Source of the DNA: Bagarius yarrelli
Taxonomy: Eukaryota > Chordata > Actinopteri > Siluriformes > Sisoridae
NCBI GenBank assembly: GCA_005784505.1
Contig: VCAZ01000021.1
Span: 2,722,808-2,786,807 of the forward strand
Direction: 5' to 3'
Length of the DNA: 64,000 nt
The notes below the pieces were generated by a model that worked only from the letters and a program-made list of their open reading frames with translations, had not been told where the DNA came from and searched no databases. Position numbers and translations under genes: made by a program. The stretch's first letter is position 1. Each line of letters starts with the position of its first letter. Below are positions 23,268-36,972 of the stretch, one piece after another.

Positions 23268-26200
23268 ACGACTAACTATTTCCCTGGCTATGTTTATTTT
23301 TTAATACAAGTAAAGGGACACAGAATAATTATGGCTTTGACAATCTAAACAGCTGCACTAAGTCACGACAAAAAACGTGATAAGCACTGACTGAAAGCTA
23401 TTGGAACCAAAAAATAGCAAATGGTAAATTTCTGGAAACTGTTTTATGAATACATACACAAACAATAAAAACAAAACAGAAGATCTAAAATGAGTGAAGG
23501 GGTCATGAACTGAGAAATCAAAATGCCCTTGATCTCTATGAAAATAAATATAGAACACTAGTACATTTTATATTTTCATAAAAATTGCATTAAGTAAGAA
23601 AGCTGGTGAATCCTAGAAGCGGTGATGTGGTAATTGTTCTGAATAGATGTCTTTCTTTAATATATGCATGTACATTTATACCAAACTTTTCGTATAAACC
23701 GCAAAACATTTACAATCAGATTTTTTACATAATAATATAAAATATTCAACTAAACATGAGTTAATTGCTTATGTTATTAATAACTCGATTTAATGACATA
23801 CAATAAGTTTTTATTTAGATAATATTAAGGTAAACGTGTTAAATTGCAAAATTACACAAGGAGGTTGCCACTGAGTTATGACTATATCAATACATTTAGG
23901 CAAATAAAACATGCATGGACGAACAATGCATTGGTAATATGTCTGTGGCACAGCATTTGTGTTGTAAGTCTGATTCTCAACTCGTTGATCCTGGATTAAC
24001 ATTCTTTGTTAATCCTGAATCACCATTTCAATCAACCAATCATAACCATCTGATGTCATCAGCGTGTGCCAACCAAACCTGCCTCAGTCCATTATTAAGA
24101 ATTTCTTTTTGTTGGTTTGTTTTTATTTAGAGCTGTTTGAGGTGTACCTGTTTGAGGTGTAAAAACTGAAATTTACCATTGTTGAATCTTGCGGAACTGA
24201 TGCATGTGTACGAATGTAGTAAATGTAGTCTTTTTTTCTAGTTTGAAATACTGACAATGGCCTCATATAAATAAAACACTCTAAACATTTTACTTCAAGC
24301 TCACTTTAATGAATATTTTCATTTATGCGTCACATTTTCTGCACAAGCCGTATCATTCTGCTGGACTGTAATAAAATGTAGTAATATTCTTTTTTTTTTT
24401 AAATGCTGAATTTGCACAGAGCAAAAGCCGTATAAAGAGGTTTTGACCCTAAACATTTAGATCTGTGCCAGATAAACCATCTACTTGATTTGATTGATCT
24501 GTGCTGAATTAGCTTTGGAACCAAATTCCCTAGGACATCATTGCACAAAGCATAAAGTTTACATTGTAAGCTATCAAAAGCTCGAACAGACGTGTGGCAA
24601 GAATACAACCTGCCATATTCACTCCTTACAGCATCGGTCTCATACTGATGACTTTGGGTTTCTCTGATATACTTCAACACACTTGGTGGTTTTTCTGTCG
24701 TGCTGTGGGTCGTAAGCACAGTGGAACATCTGGTTTTATTGGAGCAATGCAGCCTTGAGTGGGAGACAGAATTCAGTAAAGTGGATTTTCAGCTCGCTAA
24801 AAGAGCAGACAGACGCTGCCAGCGGAGACTAATTTGTTGTCAAAAGCATATGGTTAAAGCCTTAATAGGAGGTACTTGGGCTGCAAACCAGCTTAGTACG
24901 GCTGTCTCCGATGCCATTTTTTTTTTACTAAAAATAAAGCATAGTTGTTTAAAAGCACACAAAGTCGAAGAAAAAGGTCGGCAGACTTTAAATACATATG
25001 TATTTATTTTACCACACATTTTTAATATAACAAAATATATAATCACTGTAAAATTTTGGTTTTTATTTTTTAAAGAATTGGATACAACCCCACCCCTTCA
25101 GGGGCTTTTCTTCAGTTTACCAGCAGAGGGCGTAAGTGGTAAGAGGCATTTATGAGAACTGCTTTAACATTACCACCTGCAGAAAACAAAACCTGAAACA
25201 CAAGAATTCAATATCCATTCGATTGATAACACAGCTTTGGCTAACAGATTGATGTATAAAGGCAGGGCTTTTTTATGTGCATTTTTAGGTTGTAGTTAGA
25301 ATGCTGTCAGGGCTGCCAGGAATCACAGCGAGGCTGTAAATGGATGTGTCATATCTTTTGAAGGATCTGTTAAACATTTGGGTGAGGAAAGTGTCATTAG
25401 AGAGTAAGATCACCTGTGAGTGTTGTAGCACGGCTCATGTTCTTGTGAACACTTTTTTTGTTCATGTAAAAAAAATAATAAGAAATTCACTTGGCTTGGG
25501 CATATCAGTTTTACAATTTTAAAATAAAAAAATTATTGTTACTGTGTAGTAGCTATTAATGAGACCTAGATGTTTAATTATGTGCAGTGTAATAATCTAG
25601 ATCAATGCAATAATTTTCTTTGTCAGGAAAAAAACTACTCATCAATATAAATAAAATTATTACATCAATACAATTCTACCATTTCTTTCTAGATTTGTAG
25701 GTTGGGACATTAAATTGAATATGGCATCACACACAAATCAGTTTACATTTTTATAACCCCACCCCTCAGGTAAATCAAATCTGTCTAGGTAGGATGTAGG
25801 CAGAATGATCAAACTGTTCCAGTTTTACAGTCGAGGGGCAGAGTAAATGCTAGTATGCAGCCAGAAGACAAGCTAGGAGTGTAAAATGTAAAATCCCACA
25901 AGGCAAAGGATAAATTGCTGCACACAATACATGATGAATAAAGCTAGGTCATCGGTTAGCTTAAGAGGTACCTTAACATGCAGGAAAAAACACACCTGAA
26001 TGATAAACATTGGTTACACACTTAAAGGCGCTGAAAGTGGTTCTTCATCAACATTCAAGTGCTTTCAGAAGCATCTTTTGAGTGGTTTCTGATACATGAG
26101 TCAATCAGGGTAATATATTTCACTGTAAGCAAGTCTGGAGTTAGGAGTTTGCTAGGAGTTTTTATTCCGTGAAAATTATGCCAGCTAAAGATATAAATGT

Positions 26201-28230
26201 GGGTTCATAGAAATTACTGTGGAAAAATAGCCATGTGCATTAAAAGATCATTTTTGCTTATAAAGCAATATAAAGACCAAATCAAAGTATGATGAGTTAA
26301 AGAAAATTGAATGATAATTAAAAATCTATATTGGAATTCTGCATAAGGCGGGTAATCTCCTATAGTGCAGGTTAGAAGAATAGAGGATAGAAAGTACTTG
26401 CTGTTGTTTTTACTTGGCACCGTTATACAGCATTTCGAAAGAGAAAATAGTGTAAGAAACCACATCCTTCACTCATCCTTTTTTGTTCTTGACAGTAGAA
26501 AAGAGCTTTGTCATCTTTAAATCCCGCACGTCAGTCATGGTGTAACCATTATTCGAGTTTTTTTCCTTAGTGTTTTCTGATTATATATTATTTTTTATTG
26601 AGATTTGGCAGTCTAGTTCCTTCTCCCACGCATAAATGGATATCAGCTTGGCCCTGAAGCAAAGTAGCAAAACATCAGATTTTTAACAGTTTTTAAAATA
26701 TGCATCTCAGACATTCCGCTTTGGACCATAGAACATGGTTAACGCTTTAAACCATTGCAAATTTAGTATTGTAATTGTATAATGGTGTTATTAGTTAAAA
26801 ACAATCCAAGCTTATTTTACTGTATTACCCAGTAAAGAGCTGAGTAAAGGTTATGTTTACATTTGCTGAAATCACAGCACAGGTCAAGTGCAACTAAACG
26901 AACATCACCTCCTTATAGACTCAGATTCAGTGCTATGGTGCACTTCTGGGTTCACATGCCAGCTTTTACATTACCATGTTTTCATCAACCAGAAATCTGT
27001 TTCAGACTAAACTGCCATTGTGAAAGGCTGTTTAAATGTTCTTAGTAATGAATGATTGTGTATGAGTGCCCTGTACCTCTGTCATGGTTTGATCCCACTT
27101 GATTTAAAATATGATTAACATTTTAATTAACTTTATCTTTTTTTGTATTATAGAACATTTCCATTTTGATTGGAGTGCTCTCTTTCAGGATTGCTAAAGC
27201 ATGAAGGCTTAGAAAAACATCCGAATCTGTTACAAAAATCTGGCTTACTGTTTACAGCAATTCACATACAATACATTTATATTATGTAAAATTATGTTCA
27301 ACACATTCAGTTTTTGAATGATATACAGCTCAGTTTATTTTAATTGTACATCAGGCAATCTGTTTATGATTTGATTTAGACTACGCATCAGTCTGAAGAG
27401 GTCTATCTTAAAGGAGGCAAGGATAATCTCACTTTAATAATCTTGTGCAGATTCTTTCTGATATTTGTGAATTTTTTTTTTTGAGATTTGTTTTTGATAC
27501 AATTAATTGAAAGAAGGTGCATAATAAAGATTAGCACCAAAACATGTAGTCTATCAAAGCAACAGCTGGAGCTGGTATTAGTTAATGCCACCATGCCTGG
27601 ACGAATTTAAAATGATCGTGCTCAACTGGTGGCAAGGAATCAGTTTGAACTGAAAAAAATGTCTCTCTTTACTCCCTATGGACAATAAGATAAGGAGAAT
27701 AAAGGTTTCTAACTTTAAATCTTCTCACCAAATCTTTCTCTGTGCATATAATCATACTATACTGTTTGAGTTGCTTAGTAGCTTCAAAGAGCAGTTATGC
27801 AACGTATGCAACCTTTACAGGTGCATTTATTCTGCAAATGGGCGGCCATTTTCTGGGCTGAAGCCTGATTTGGAGAGCTTGAGCTGACATTTTGGTGAGC
27901 TAAATGTAAAATGAGAAACAGAAAGGAGGAGAAAACAAGTAGAAGGTGGGGTGACACAGACAGACAGGGAGAGGCAAGCAGCAGCTAAAAGAGGGAAATG
28001 GAGGGAGAGCGAAAGGGAAGGGGCAAGTGTGTGTACTTATTTTTAAATAGCAGAACACTTCACTGGGGCTTAATTGCCTGCACAGCCCACTGACGTTAAA
28101 GTCTATATAAAAAGTCATTATATTGCATACTTACACTAACGTAAAAAATACCAGACAAAAAAAGGAATAGACAGGCTGAACAAATGGGAACTCGTTACAC
28201 GCTGTCAGTATTTTTGCCCAAATTTAATGT

Positions 28231-28428
28231 TCATTTCATTTTCATTTGTGGCATTTGGCAGATGCCCTTATCCAGAGTAACTTACATTTATCTCTTTTAT
28301 AACTGAGTAATTGGTGTTTAAGGGCCTTGCTCAGGGGCCCAGCAGTGGCAAGTTAGTGGTGCTGGAAATCAAACCATGATCTTTCAATAAGCAAAACAAC
28401 AACTTAACCACTGCGCTACCACTTCCCC
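28231..28428 (-). repeat. SINE-like repeat, copy 5 (minus)
   Basis: Same family: tcatttgtggcatttggcag, atgcccttatccagagtaac, ggccttgctcaggggcccag, ttaaccactgcgctaccact. It lies only about 260 bp upstream of the first ctnnd2 coding exon. Confidence 0.85.
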
Positions 28429-28692
28429 TAATTTAGTATTGACTTATTTGCTAGCTACGGTATATGTCTAGAATCAGAAAATGTGATGCGCTACTCCATA
28501 TTTATGAGCTATCATAAGAATCCCATTCATCATTCAACCTACAACCCAGGACTTGTATGCTTGTTTTTGGACTCCTAATATTACAAGAATTGCACCTCAT
28601 TTTAATAGGGCACTTGTTTAGACCAATAGTACTTACTGCTGCATACAATATTATGTATTATTAAAGATGTGTTGGTTATTTTTGTAGGAGTA

Positions 28693-28821
28693 ATGCCAGT
28701 TCCGGACCAGTCCTGCGACAGTGAGAACTCCAGCATGCTGAGCCCAGTACTAAACGCCTCCAATGGGGATGGATCTGAGACAGAGACAACGTCTGCTATC
28801 CTGGCCTCCGTCAAGGAGCAG
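28693..28821 (+). CDS. ctnnd2: ctnnd2 coding exon 1 (initiator Met)
   Basis: The exon begins at 28688 after acceptor tttttgtag, so five bases (gagta) precede the ATG at 28693. It encodes 43 residues, MPVPDQSCDSENSS up to ILASVKEQ, and ends in phase 0 before donor gtaatt. Human CTNND2 has about 14 more residues before MPVPDQ. Here the only upstream residue readable in this exon is Gly-Val, with no ATG, so I place the start at this Met. Confidence 0.93.
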
Positions 28822-31800
28822 GTAATTTGGGTTTTAATGGTTAATTCGCTGTTAGGAACAACAACCGTAGCAATGACACTGAACACCCACCGAGGTCTTT
28901 TATTGGTTATCTATCCCTGTGTACTACACTGAATTACTTGCATTACTATGATTACCCAGATAACCCAGTCATAGTGTCTAACCACAGCATTCAGCACCAT
29001 GTTATTTTATTTTCAAACACTTTTGCTGACAAAGTTTTCAGTGCTGTCACTGCATGCTGTAAATAATAATTAAGTGGGCCATACCATTCCTGAAAACCCA
29101 TGCAGCATAGAGTTTATACAGTGAATTAAAGGTGCACAAAGCAGTTGAATGTGTGTGTGTGTGCACAAGATGCCTCTTGCAGGATTTTAGAGGCCCATTT
29201 TTGTTACATGTCTGCCGTATGTCTGTTGTTAATAAATAAGTTTAAGTAGAGGTATGGAGATGCAGAAGATCAATTTCGGATACTTACCACATTAAAAGAA
29301 ATACCTGTATTGCTATTTATTTTAGTTAGCTAATAGTGTAACCGTAGCTGAATATGTAAAATCATTTAGATGCAGATTAAGGGCTTTAGTTAATGCTTAC
29401 TGGATTTTTTTCAGTCTCAAGAAAAGTGCAAATGAAAGTGAGTGGCAGCTCTATAAATGGAAATACCTTATCTTCCACTTTTTTTGCTCACTATAGCTAT
29501 TATCATCGAGGCTTTTTTTGTGCAGAATTACTGCATCCTGTATGCATTTTTTTCAACACCATTCTGTATAACCTGTTGTGTGTGAAAAACTTAAACCAGT
29601 ATGTCGGGCAGCACCATGCAGGCCATGGTCACAGTCATTTAATTATGTTGGTATGAATATAAACAGAAGCTATTGACTTATGGTAAAACACCGTAAAACA
29701 TTGTTTACCAGGTTCCAGTTATTTTATAATACATATTGGTACGTTCAAGTTAGCGCTCATACAGTTATTCTTTAGGGTCACTTCTAAAAATAATGGTACA
29801 CAAAGCAAATTCTACTGTTTTTGTTGCACTAAAGACATTTAAGTTCGAATTATAAATGTGAGAAGCTACAACAAAATTGTAGCTTTTCTGTGCATCTTGC
29901 TTGCAATATCAAATTAGACCACTGACATCACCACAATGTTGGATTCTGTATTAGATGCTTTTCCAGGTTCTTTAAATTAGAGCTTTTCCATTTGTTTTAT
30001 CCAATGCTTAACTTATTTTTATTATCAAACCCAAATGACTTCAATGTATAGCAAAAACTAAATTTACCTCGTGACTTTAAGTGAGAACTTTATTCCTTAT
30101 CTATAGTAGATAAATACAGCTCTCTTTTCTTCGTATTGTATTGACATTGTTGTATGTATAGGATTGAATGCTTTAACAAAAGGCAAAGCAGAGTTCTTGC
30201 CGAAAGCATTTATGTAACTAGGAAAGTCATAAACAGGAGGGATAGACAACTGATTTGGCTTTAGTCTCTGTGATTAATTCTCTGAAGAATAGATAGAGCT
30301 GCTGTCACAGATCACTTAGCTGTCTGGCTAAATTAGGAGTGCTTTAAACTAACATCAACCAACACCAGCAAATTAACTTGGCAGTTTGTGAGAATGTGTA
30401 TAAATCTGATAATGCTATTTGCTATTTCTCATGTAGTAAAAAATGACACACGTTTATGTGTTAGGAAGACTTAAAGTATGAGAGACTTTAAAGACTTAAA
30501 ATGCTGTACAGAGAATGAATTGATCCTGACAAGGCCTCCTTTTCTCGTCCATATTTAGCCTCATCTACCACTTTTAACCACAGAACAGGAAAAAAACTAA
30601 CACACTCTCAGGGTTTGGGATCGACATAGAGAATAGTAAAGTAGGCCAGAGCCATAGGCTGCTATTGGCCAGTCTAAAAGCTCTCTTATTAGAGAAGATA
30701 GATAAAAATGTCAGCCATATTATTTTGCTACAGGCCTCCTATTTTCTCTCTCTGGCTCAAAGAAGAGCCAGACTTATGACTATACCTGACTAGACTATGT
30801 GCTTTTTTATTTATTACATTCAAGTACTGGTAATTATTTATGGATAGGTTTGACTGTTTTGCTATAATGCAAGTTTTCATATCAGTTCATAATATTGGCA
30901 TTTATTTTGTTTTGCTGTGTTACAATCGGTCACTATTCTGTTAGTTAAAAGAATTTTAATTTGGTTTTAAAGGACTCTTTGGTATTATTATCAGTAACAA
31001 TATGGGAAAAATAAATTGGAAAAGGAGGTTATTAGCTAAAAATGTAGTAGAACCATACCGTAATTATTTATTATAACTGAAATTTCCACCCACTAAAACC
31101 AGATTTGCATTACTTTTTATAAGAGAAGCTTTCTCGTCACAAAGTGGCGTAGCGTGGACTTGTAAACCAGGGCCTTCTGTAAGCAGCTGTAAACCACATC
31201 CACAAATCTTACACATCTCTGTTACAGCTAACGCAGCTACAGTATATACAAATAATGCACATATTATGCCTGACTGACATTATATGGTGCTCGGAGCTGC
31301 ATTGGTGAAGCTGCTAAGACGGTCAAAGCCAGAATAATTTTCTGTTCCCTGACTAAGCAATTAAAAACTAAACACTGCAAACAAAAAAGTTTGTTGCGCT
31401 CTGTGCTAGCTGTTACTCATAGTTACTTTAAAAAAGCGCATAAAACCTTTTGTTGGCCTTTGTTAGTGAATCTAGTTTAGATGTAAATCTTGCTTTCCCA
31501 ATTATTTCTTGTGGTTTGCAAAAGGGCAGCTTAAAAATGTTTTGGGTTTTTTTTTAGTAAATCGGCTACAAGATCTGGTGTAGCAGTGCCAGTGACTGTG
31601 GCTGTCATTTACTTTTTTATTGAGTTACACAATTTCCTGACAATCTCTGGCAGTATTACTGGGCACGCCGCTAGACCCATAGGGTGGGCTGTCACTGAAT
31701 GTCAAAATTTAATTGGCTGGTAATTCTGCCACTAATACTTGTTACAAATCAGATGTGACATTTTTCAACTAAAGTATAGTGCTATCTGTAGTTCTAGCTT

Positions 31801-32667
31801 AGAACTTTTTAATGTAGGATATTTTAGTTCACCCACAACAAAACTAATCTTTAGCATTTTATGGACATTACACAGAAACTTTACAAGAAAATTATAAATA
31901 AATAATCCTAAAAAAAACCCCATTTTTCTTTTCCTGCTGGCCCACCACTGTTGTCACATATACATTACAGACCAGTAAAATAATTTTCTTTTAGTTCAAA
32001 GCACAAGGTCCACCATGATACATCACCCTAGAGCGGATAGGGTTAACAGTCTTAAATTCATACGCTTAAGCCACCACTAGTTTAAGGCACTTTTTCTTCT
32101 CCTTTCGCTGCATCATCTTTCTCCACCCTAACCCTATTCTCTACATCCTCTTAACTCACACCCACTAACTTTATGTCCTCATTTATCGCATCCGTATACC
32201 TCCTCATTATTAATAAAATGGACGACTTAAGTAGACGTATAACTATTAGTCACAAAATAATTACAATTTCTGGTTTTTAAAAACACTCAAACAATACAAT
32301 ATTTTAAATTACATTAATAATTTACTTAAAAAGAATCATTCTACGTTAACCAATAGAGGACATTGATCTAGACAATAAATAAAGAGTGTTTACCAGTTGG
32401 CATAATCTGGCAAACGCCTCTATTTGTTGTTTATTTATACTTTATTTATACTTTCAACTTAAGTGCGGTTATTCTGTGAAGATGTTCTGTGTGACTGTCA
32501 CAGAAGTAGTTTTTTACCATTGCTTCAAAAGTGACTGAAGAGAATGTGTAAAATATTCAGGTGCCGTCAGTGTGTGTATGTGTCTCTCGAACAATGCTAC
32601 ACTCCCACGCTGTATTATAGGTAAGGCATTTGAGTGGCACAGGTAGGTATGCTTTTATATCTTCAAA

Positions 32668-32830
32668 TGGGGCATGTGGTAAGTGGTAGTTCAGTTGTTA
32701 AGGTCTACAGGTCAGAAGGTTATAGGTTCAAATCCCAGGACCATAAACAGGGTCTCTACCTTTACCCTTCTTAGTTGTATAAATGTAAGTTGCTTTGGAT
32801 AAGGGTGTCTGCCAAATGCTGTAAATGTAG
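32668..32830 (+). repeat. SINE-like repeat, copy 6 (plus)
   Basis: Head ggtagttcagttgttaaggt with a B-box-like ataggttcaaatcccagg, and tail taagttgctttggataaggg then gtctgccaaatgctgtaaat. It is shorter in the body than the minus-strand copies. It lacks the gggcccagcagtggca segment. Confidence 0.75.
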
Positions 32831-33380
32831 AATAAACTGTACAGAGCCATATGCAGATATAAAATGTAGAATTTTTCTGTTTAATTATTCTTCGCTACTG
32901 ATGGTCAACAATGATCAAGTTTTAAATTAACCCGAGGCCATTTAAAGAGGCTGACATATAAGTAACCTGGCATTAGTGCTTCATTAGTTGTTTAGCAGGT
33001 TAAATTAGGAAAGTGTCAGATACCCTGAGCTATTAGGAGCCATTAGCAGCCTTTTGTGAGTAGACAGAGAGAGAAGATGGAAACTGTAGCCATCCTTTTA
33101 AAATGGCAGCTCTGCTAATCACAGTCTTTTCTCCTGTGTTCAGATTTTAAAATTGTCAGATAAAGTGCTTGAGGAAAATGGCTATAGGTCTTTAAAAAAC
33201 TTCACTGTTTCATTACATTTAAATGAGTGTAATTATTTAAAATTGATATAATTGATCTATACTAAAACCTAAGGCAAAGCAAAAACCCTGAACTACTTGG
33301 CAAGTTTTTACATCCCTTTCCTCTGAAGTCTCTCTGTTCTGATTATATAAAACATTAATTCATTAATCAATTCATTTATC

Positions 33381-33515
33381 TGTTATACCCACTTATTTCC
33401 TAATTCGGGGTCATGGGGATATGATGGAGCCTATCCCAGCTGTCTCTGATGACGCAAAAGGCAGGAGGGGTACACCCTGGGCCATCACAGGGCCACACAC
33501 ACACACACACACACA
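33381..33515 (+). repeat. Dispersed repeat with CA tail
   Basis: The sequence from acccacttatttcctaattc through gcctatcccagctgtctctg to cacagggccacacacac matches the general form of a common fish repeat (outline: gg-tcacggggagcc ... ggcaggatacaccctgg ... cacagggca). A related copy lies at 48.6 kb. It ends in a CA run at 33493-33515. Confidence 0.65.
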
Positions 33516-33995
33516 TTTACCTTTATGGGAAACTTAGAATCACCAATCAACCTAACATACATGTTTCTGGACTGCTAACACTAACAATCAAATCTCAAAC
33601 ACACTCAGATGTTTTTCTAACAGGTAATCTCTGTGGTTATTTTCTACCATTTGAAAGCAGTGCCTTTGAGAATATTCTGTGCTTTAACATTTTATGTTTA
33701 TGTGCATGCATTATTTAGGTAGGAATAAAATACAATACAATCCCGTTTTGCTTTTGGGTGGATGTTCTACATTTTGGTAAGGTGTCAAAAAAAATTTATG
33801 ACGTGTCTGGATTTAGTTTTGTGTTAAATAGATATGAACATTTGCAAATGTTTTAAATAAACATTTGTTCATGAATATGTTGTTTGTAGGTTTCACAAAA
33901 TAGTTGTCATTTCTTGAACGAGAGCGGATATGAGGAAAAATATTTGGACAGTGTGTAAATTGTGGTTTTACAATAAGGTTAAAGTGCTCATAGAT

Positions 33996-34038
33996 AATTA
34001 TAATAATTATAATATAATAATAATAATAATAATAATTA
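33996..34038. repeat. (ATA)n-rich microsatellite
   Basis: A taa/ata run with mixed interruptions of about 40 bases. Confidence 0.9.
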
Positions 34039-35029
34039 ATCGGGTTCAAATAGGCGTCATTTTGACACTTACCGCTATGTTTTTCAGGTTGGAATTCTTG
34101 TGCGATGTGATGTCACTGCGTTTTTAGTTCACACAGCACGACTCACATTATAAAACAATTTTTTTGACATATTGGAGTATTTAAACAATTCATATAAACT
34201 AATTATTTAAAACATCTCATATTTATTACCATTTGACAGTAACGCAGGAATGCCGCCAAATGTAGCGAAGTAAAAGTAAAGGTTTTTTGATAAAAATGTA
34301 CTTGGGTAAGAGTATAACTACACATCTTTAAATATACTCTAAAAGTAAAAGTTACCCAAAATATTTACATAAATAAATGTAACAAAATAAATGTAACTTG
34401 TTACTACCTATGCTTATGTATATTTTATGTTAGAGGAGCGTTTTCTCTGGTGTAGCAGGGGATTTGTTGAAAATTGCAATAGTAGTAATAACCCTGCAGC
34501 AACCTAACAACGCAGCATATTGATGCTCTATAGCCATTCAGTTCTTTAACCTTTTATATGTTTTTCCTAACATTGCAGCAGTTTGGCCTAAGGAATCTGC
34601 ATGTATCTCATTATTTTTATTGTTGTTTTTTCAGTTGCAGCATTGCAATAGCTAATTTAGAAAGTGCAGATTTATCGCGCTAATATATTCCAACAAGATC
34701 CTTTTTGTTAAAATGGTACAGATTTCATGTCGTTATAACTCCAACCTTTTCTCTTTATTTCATAGCGCTTCTTTCGGCTGCACTGCTTCCAGCACGTGTA
34801 TTTGGACGCTAGATTTTTTTTGTCCAATCAGAATTCAGTTTCTATGTGCTGCCATGTTAATCCAATCTGCTAAAAGCCTTCAGAATCAGTAGTGGTGCCT
34901 ATGTAATTTAAACTATACTATCAGTGGCAAATTGTTTATTGGTTAAAGACTGTTTCTTTAACCAATCAGATTTTAAGTTCACCTTCCATAGCCAGCTAGC
35001 TGGCTTACCATAACATCAGCATTTTTCCG

Positions 35030-35589
35030 TCTGTTGATTTGTCGATTAAAGTAACAGCCAACTTCAATAAGCGAAACGCTTCTGTACAGGTGAATTAGGA
35101 TTTTTACATCCACAATGGCTGACAGAAGAGGAGAAATTAACTTTGTCTTGGACATAATTTTCCAGAAAAATTAGACATCATGAGGGAGAGTCGGCTAACC
35201 CAAAAGATAACTAGCCCAGAGAAGAGTTTGTTCGCCACTTCCAGATCAGTTCAACTGAACTGTTAAGATTGCTTACAGTCTTTAAATGTATTATATATTT
35301 TATTTAAATTGGTTATGTTTTTGTGATGTTATTAGATAAATATTGATTCTCGACTGCTCCAGATAATTTACGTGGCACAGTTGAGGTTGTAGTGTAGAAG
35401 TTAAAGTTGTCATAAAAAATTGTTTTCACTCTCAATATGCCTCTCTCTGTAATGCCACGATGTGTTATATTGTGTTTTTGTATAGTATTGATGTTTCTAT
35501 AATTGCAACATGATCGTGGTGGTATTAAGAGGTGTATTATTCGGGTCCCCACTGGGGCCCAGGTACCAAATGCACCGCCCGCCAATGCA
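35030..35589 (-). repeat. Left arm of a long inverted repeat
   Basis: Its reverse complement aligns with 36973-37580. Shared landmarks in order are ggcgg-tgg-tatttggtacctggg near the inner end, cactacaac-caactgtgccacgta in the middle, atatttatctaataacat, and gtcagccattgtgg then aattcacctgtacaga toward the outer end. No coding capacity was recognised. Confidence 0.7.
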
Positions 35590-36972
35590 TGTAAAATCGC
35601 ACTATACTTCCCATTTGCATCTTTAGGGTGAATAAACATAGCTTTTCAGGAATGTTAATATATAACCGGATATAACTGGAAAATATACATGTAAAATAGT
35701 TCAGCTGATAAAGTAAATAGCTTTAACAAGGAAGTATTTACTGTCTATTTAGAGCATCTGAACGGTTTGGAGAGAAAGCTGCAAGAGTGTGCCAACAACC
35801 TTTGAAAGCAGCACTGGAAACTAATGTTTTACAAATCATCTAAATGCCAACAGTAGGGCTTTGTGGCTTAGTTGCTGAATTCTGTACAAAATAGGAAGAC
35901 TCAACAGGTAAACAGCCTTTAATTACCATGTGGGGAGCCAGTTGTGGACCAGATCATCATGTCCTAAAGAGAACCACAACCAATTATTTAGTATCTTTTA
36001 AAGAATAAAGGGCTGTCCTTACCTCTGCCAGGTGGATGCACATGAGGGGACCACTTTTACCCAGTACTCCTGAAGCCTTTATAGGGAAAATTGATCTCGC
36101 TCTGGTGAGAAAAAAAATCCCCAGCTAAGAAATGTTCAGCATTATTAGTGGGCTATTGATAAAACTCTTTCTGGTGAGACAGGATTTCTTAGTGTTTGGG
36201 GTTTAGTTGCATCCTCTGACACATCTCTCAAATATTTGCAGCTCCATTAAACATTAGGGGAAAATAATGATGTGGAGTCACCATCCATCCAAGTATTTTC
36301 AAAAGAAGCAGGCGCTGGTCTGTGACTGAAACTCAGTGGAAATCCACTGTGTGTGGTGGGAAACCTGCCTCATGCCAGTTAACTATCTAATTTGCCTTCT
36401 ACTCATAATATAAGACAGTGGGTGGGTGTGGTCTGGTGGAGTGCTCTTTGGTTAGAGTGAACAGGGATTCAGTATCGTAATGGCAGTGGCCATCAGAGAT
36501 ATCTATGTATTACCTTCCAAATTGATTGGAGTACCCAATTTAGAAAAGAAAGTCACAAAAAACAGCTTTTGTTAGGCATTAAACAAGCCAAGAGATATGA
36601 AACACTCCTGTAGCTACACAGCTTGTACTGAAGTGTGTACACTGATGTAAGTACCAATTGAAAAATCATATTTGTATTTTTTGTTGAAACCTATAGTAAC
36701 ACATTATTGGCTGTTTATAATGAATAGTAACAAAACCTTGTGCCAAGAAGGCATCCTCAAGTTGTGTATGTAACCCTAGTTCTTAGACAGAACAAGACGC
36801 TGCATTGAACCACTTTGGAAACGCCCTTTTAAAACCTTGGCATGATGTGTAATCCATTCAGTTAAGACATTCAATTGAGACACATTATGTAATGAGCGGG
36901 TGAAGTGATAGACCATGAAGTAATGGTATGTAAGCATGTGTCCCGCCGCGGTAATACATTTATCGCAGTATA

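Larger units (their letters stand above)
14343..28687 (+). other. ctnnd2: Candidate ctnnd2 intron 1
   Basis: Fourteen kilobases without a recognisable exon. It contains the repeats listed separately: SINE copies at 16.1, 18.2 and 28.2 kb, a Tc1 relic at 19.4-20.1 kb, a collapsed LTR element at 22.5-23.3 kb and microsatellites. The longest open frames in it, for example 24700-25155 on the plus strand, show no known domain and no low-divergence structure. I do not call them genes. Confidence 0.5.

Noticed and set aside
24700..25155. 151-residue open frame on the plus strand
   Set aside because: No known domain, low-complexity hydrophobic runs toward the end, and overlapping open frames on the other strand. 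It lies in AT-rich intron without splice signals that would give it phase with a gene.
29393..29656. 87-residue plus-strand frame with a His-rich end
   Set aside because: Short, without homology that I recognise, and located in intron with no acceptor/donor pair that keeps the ctnnd2 frame.
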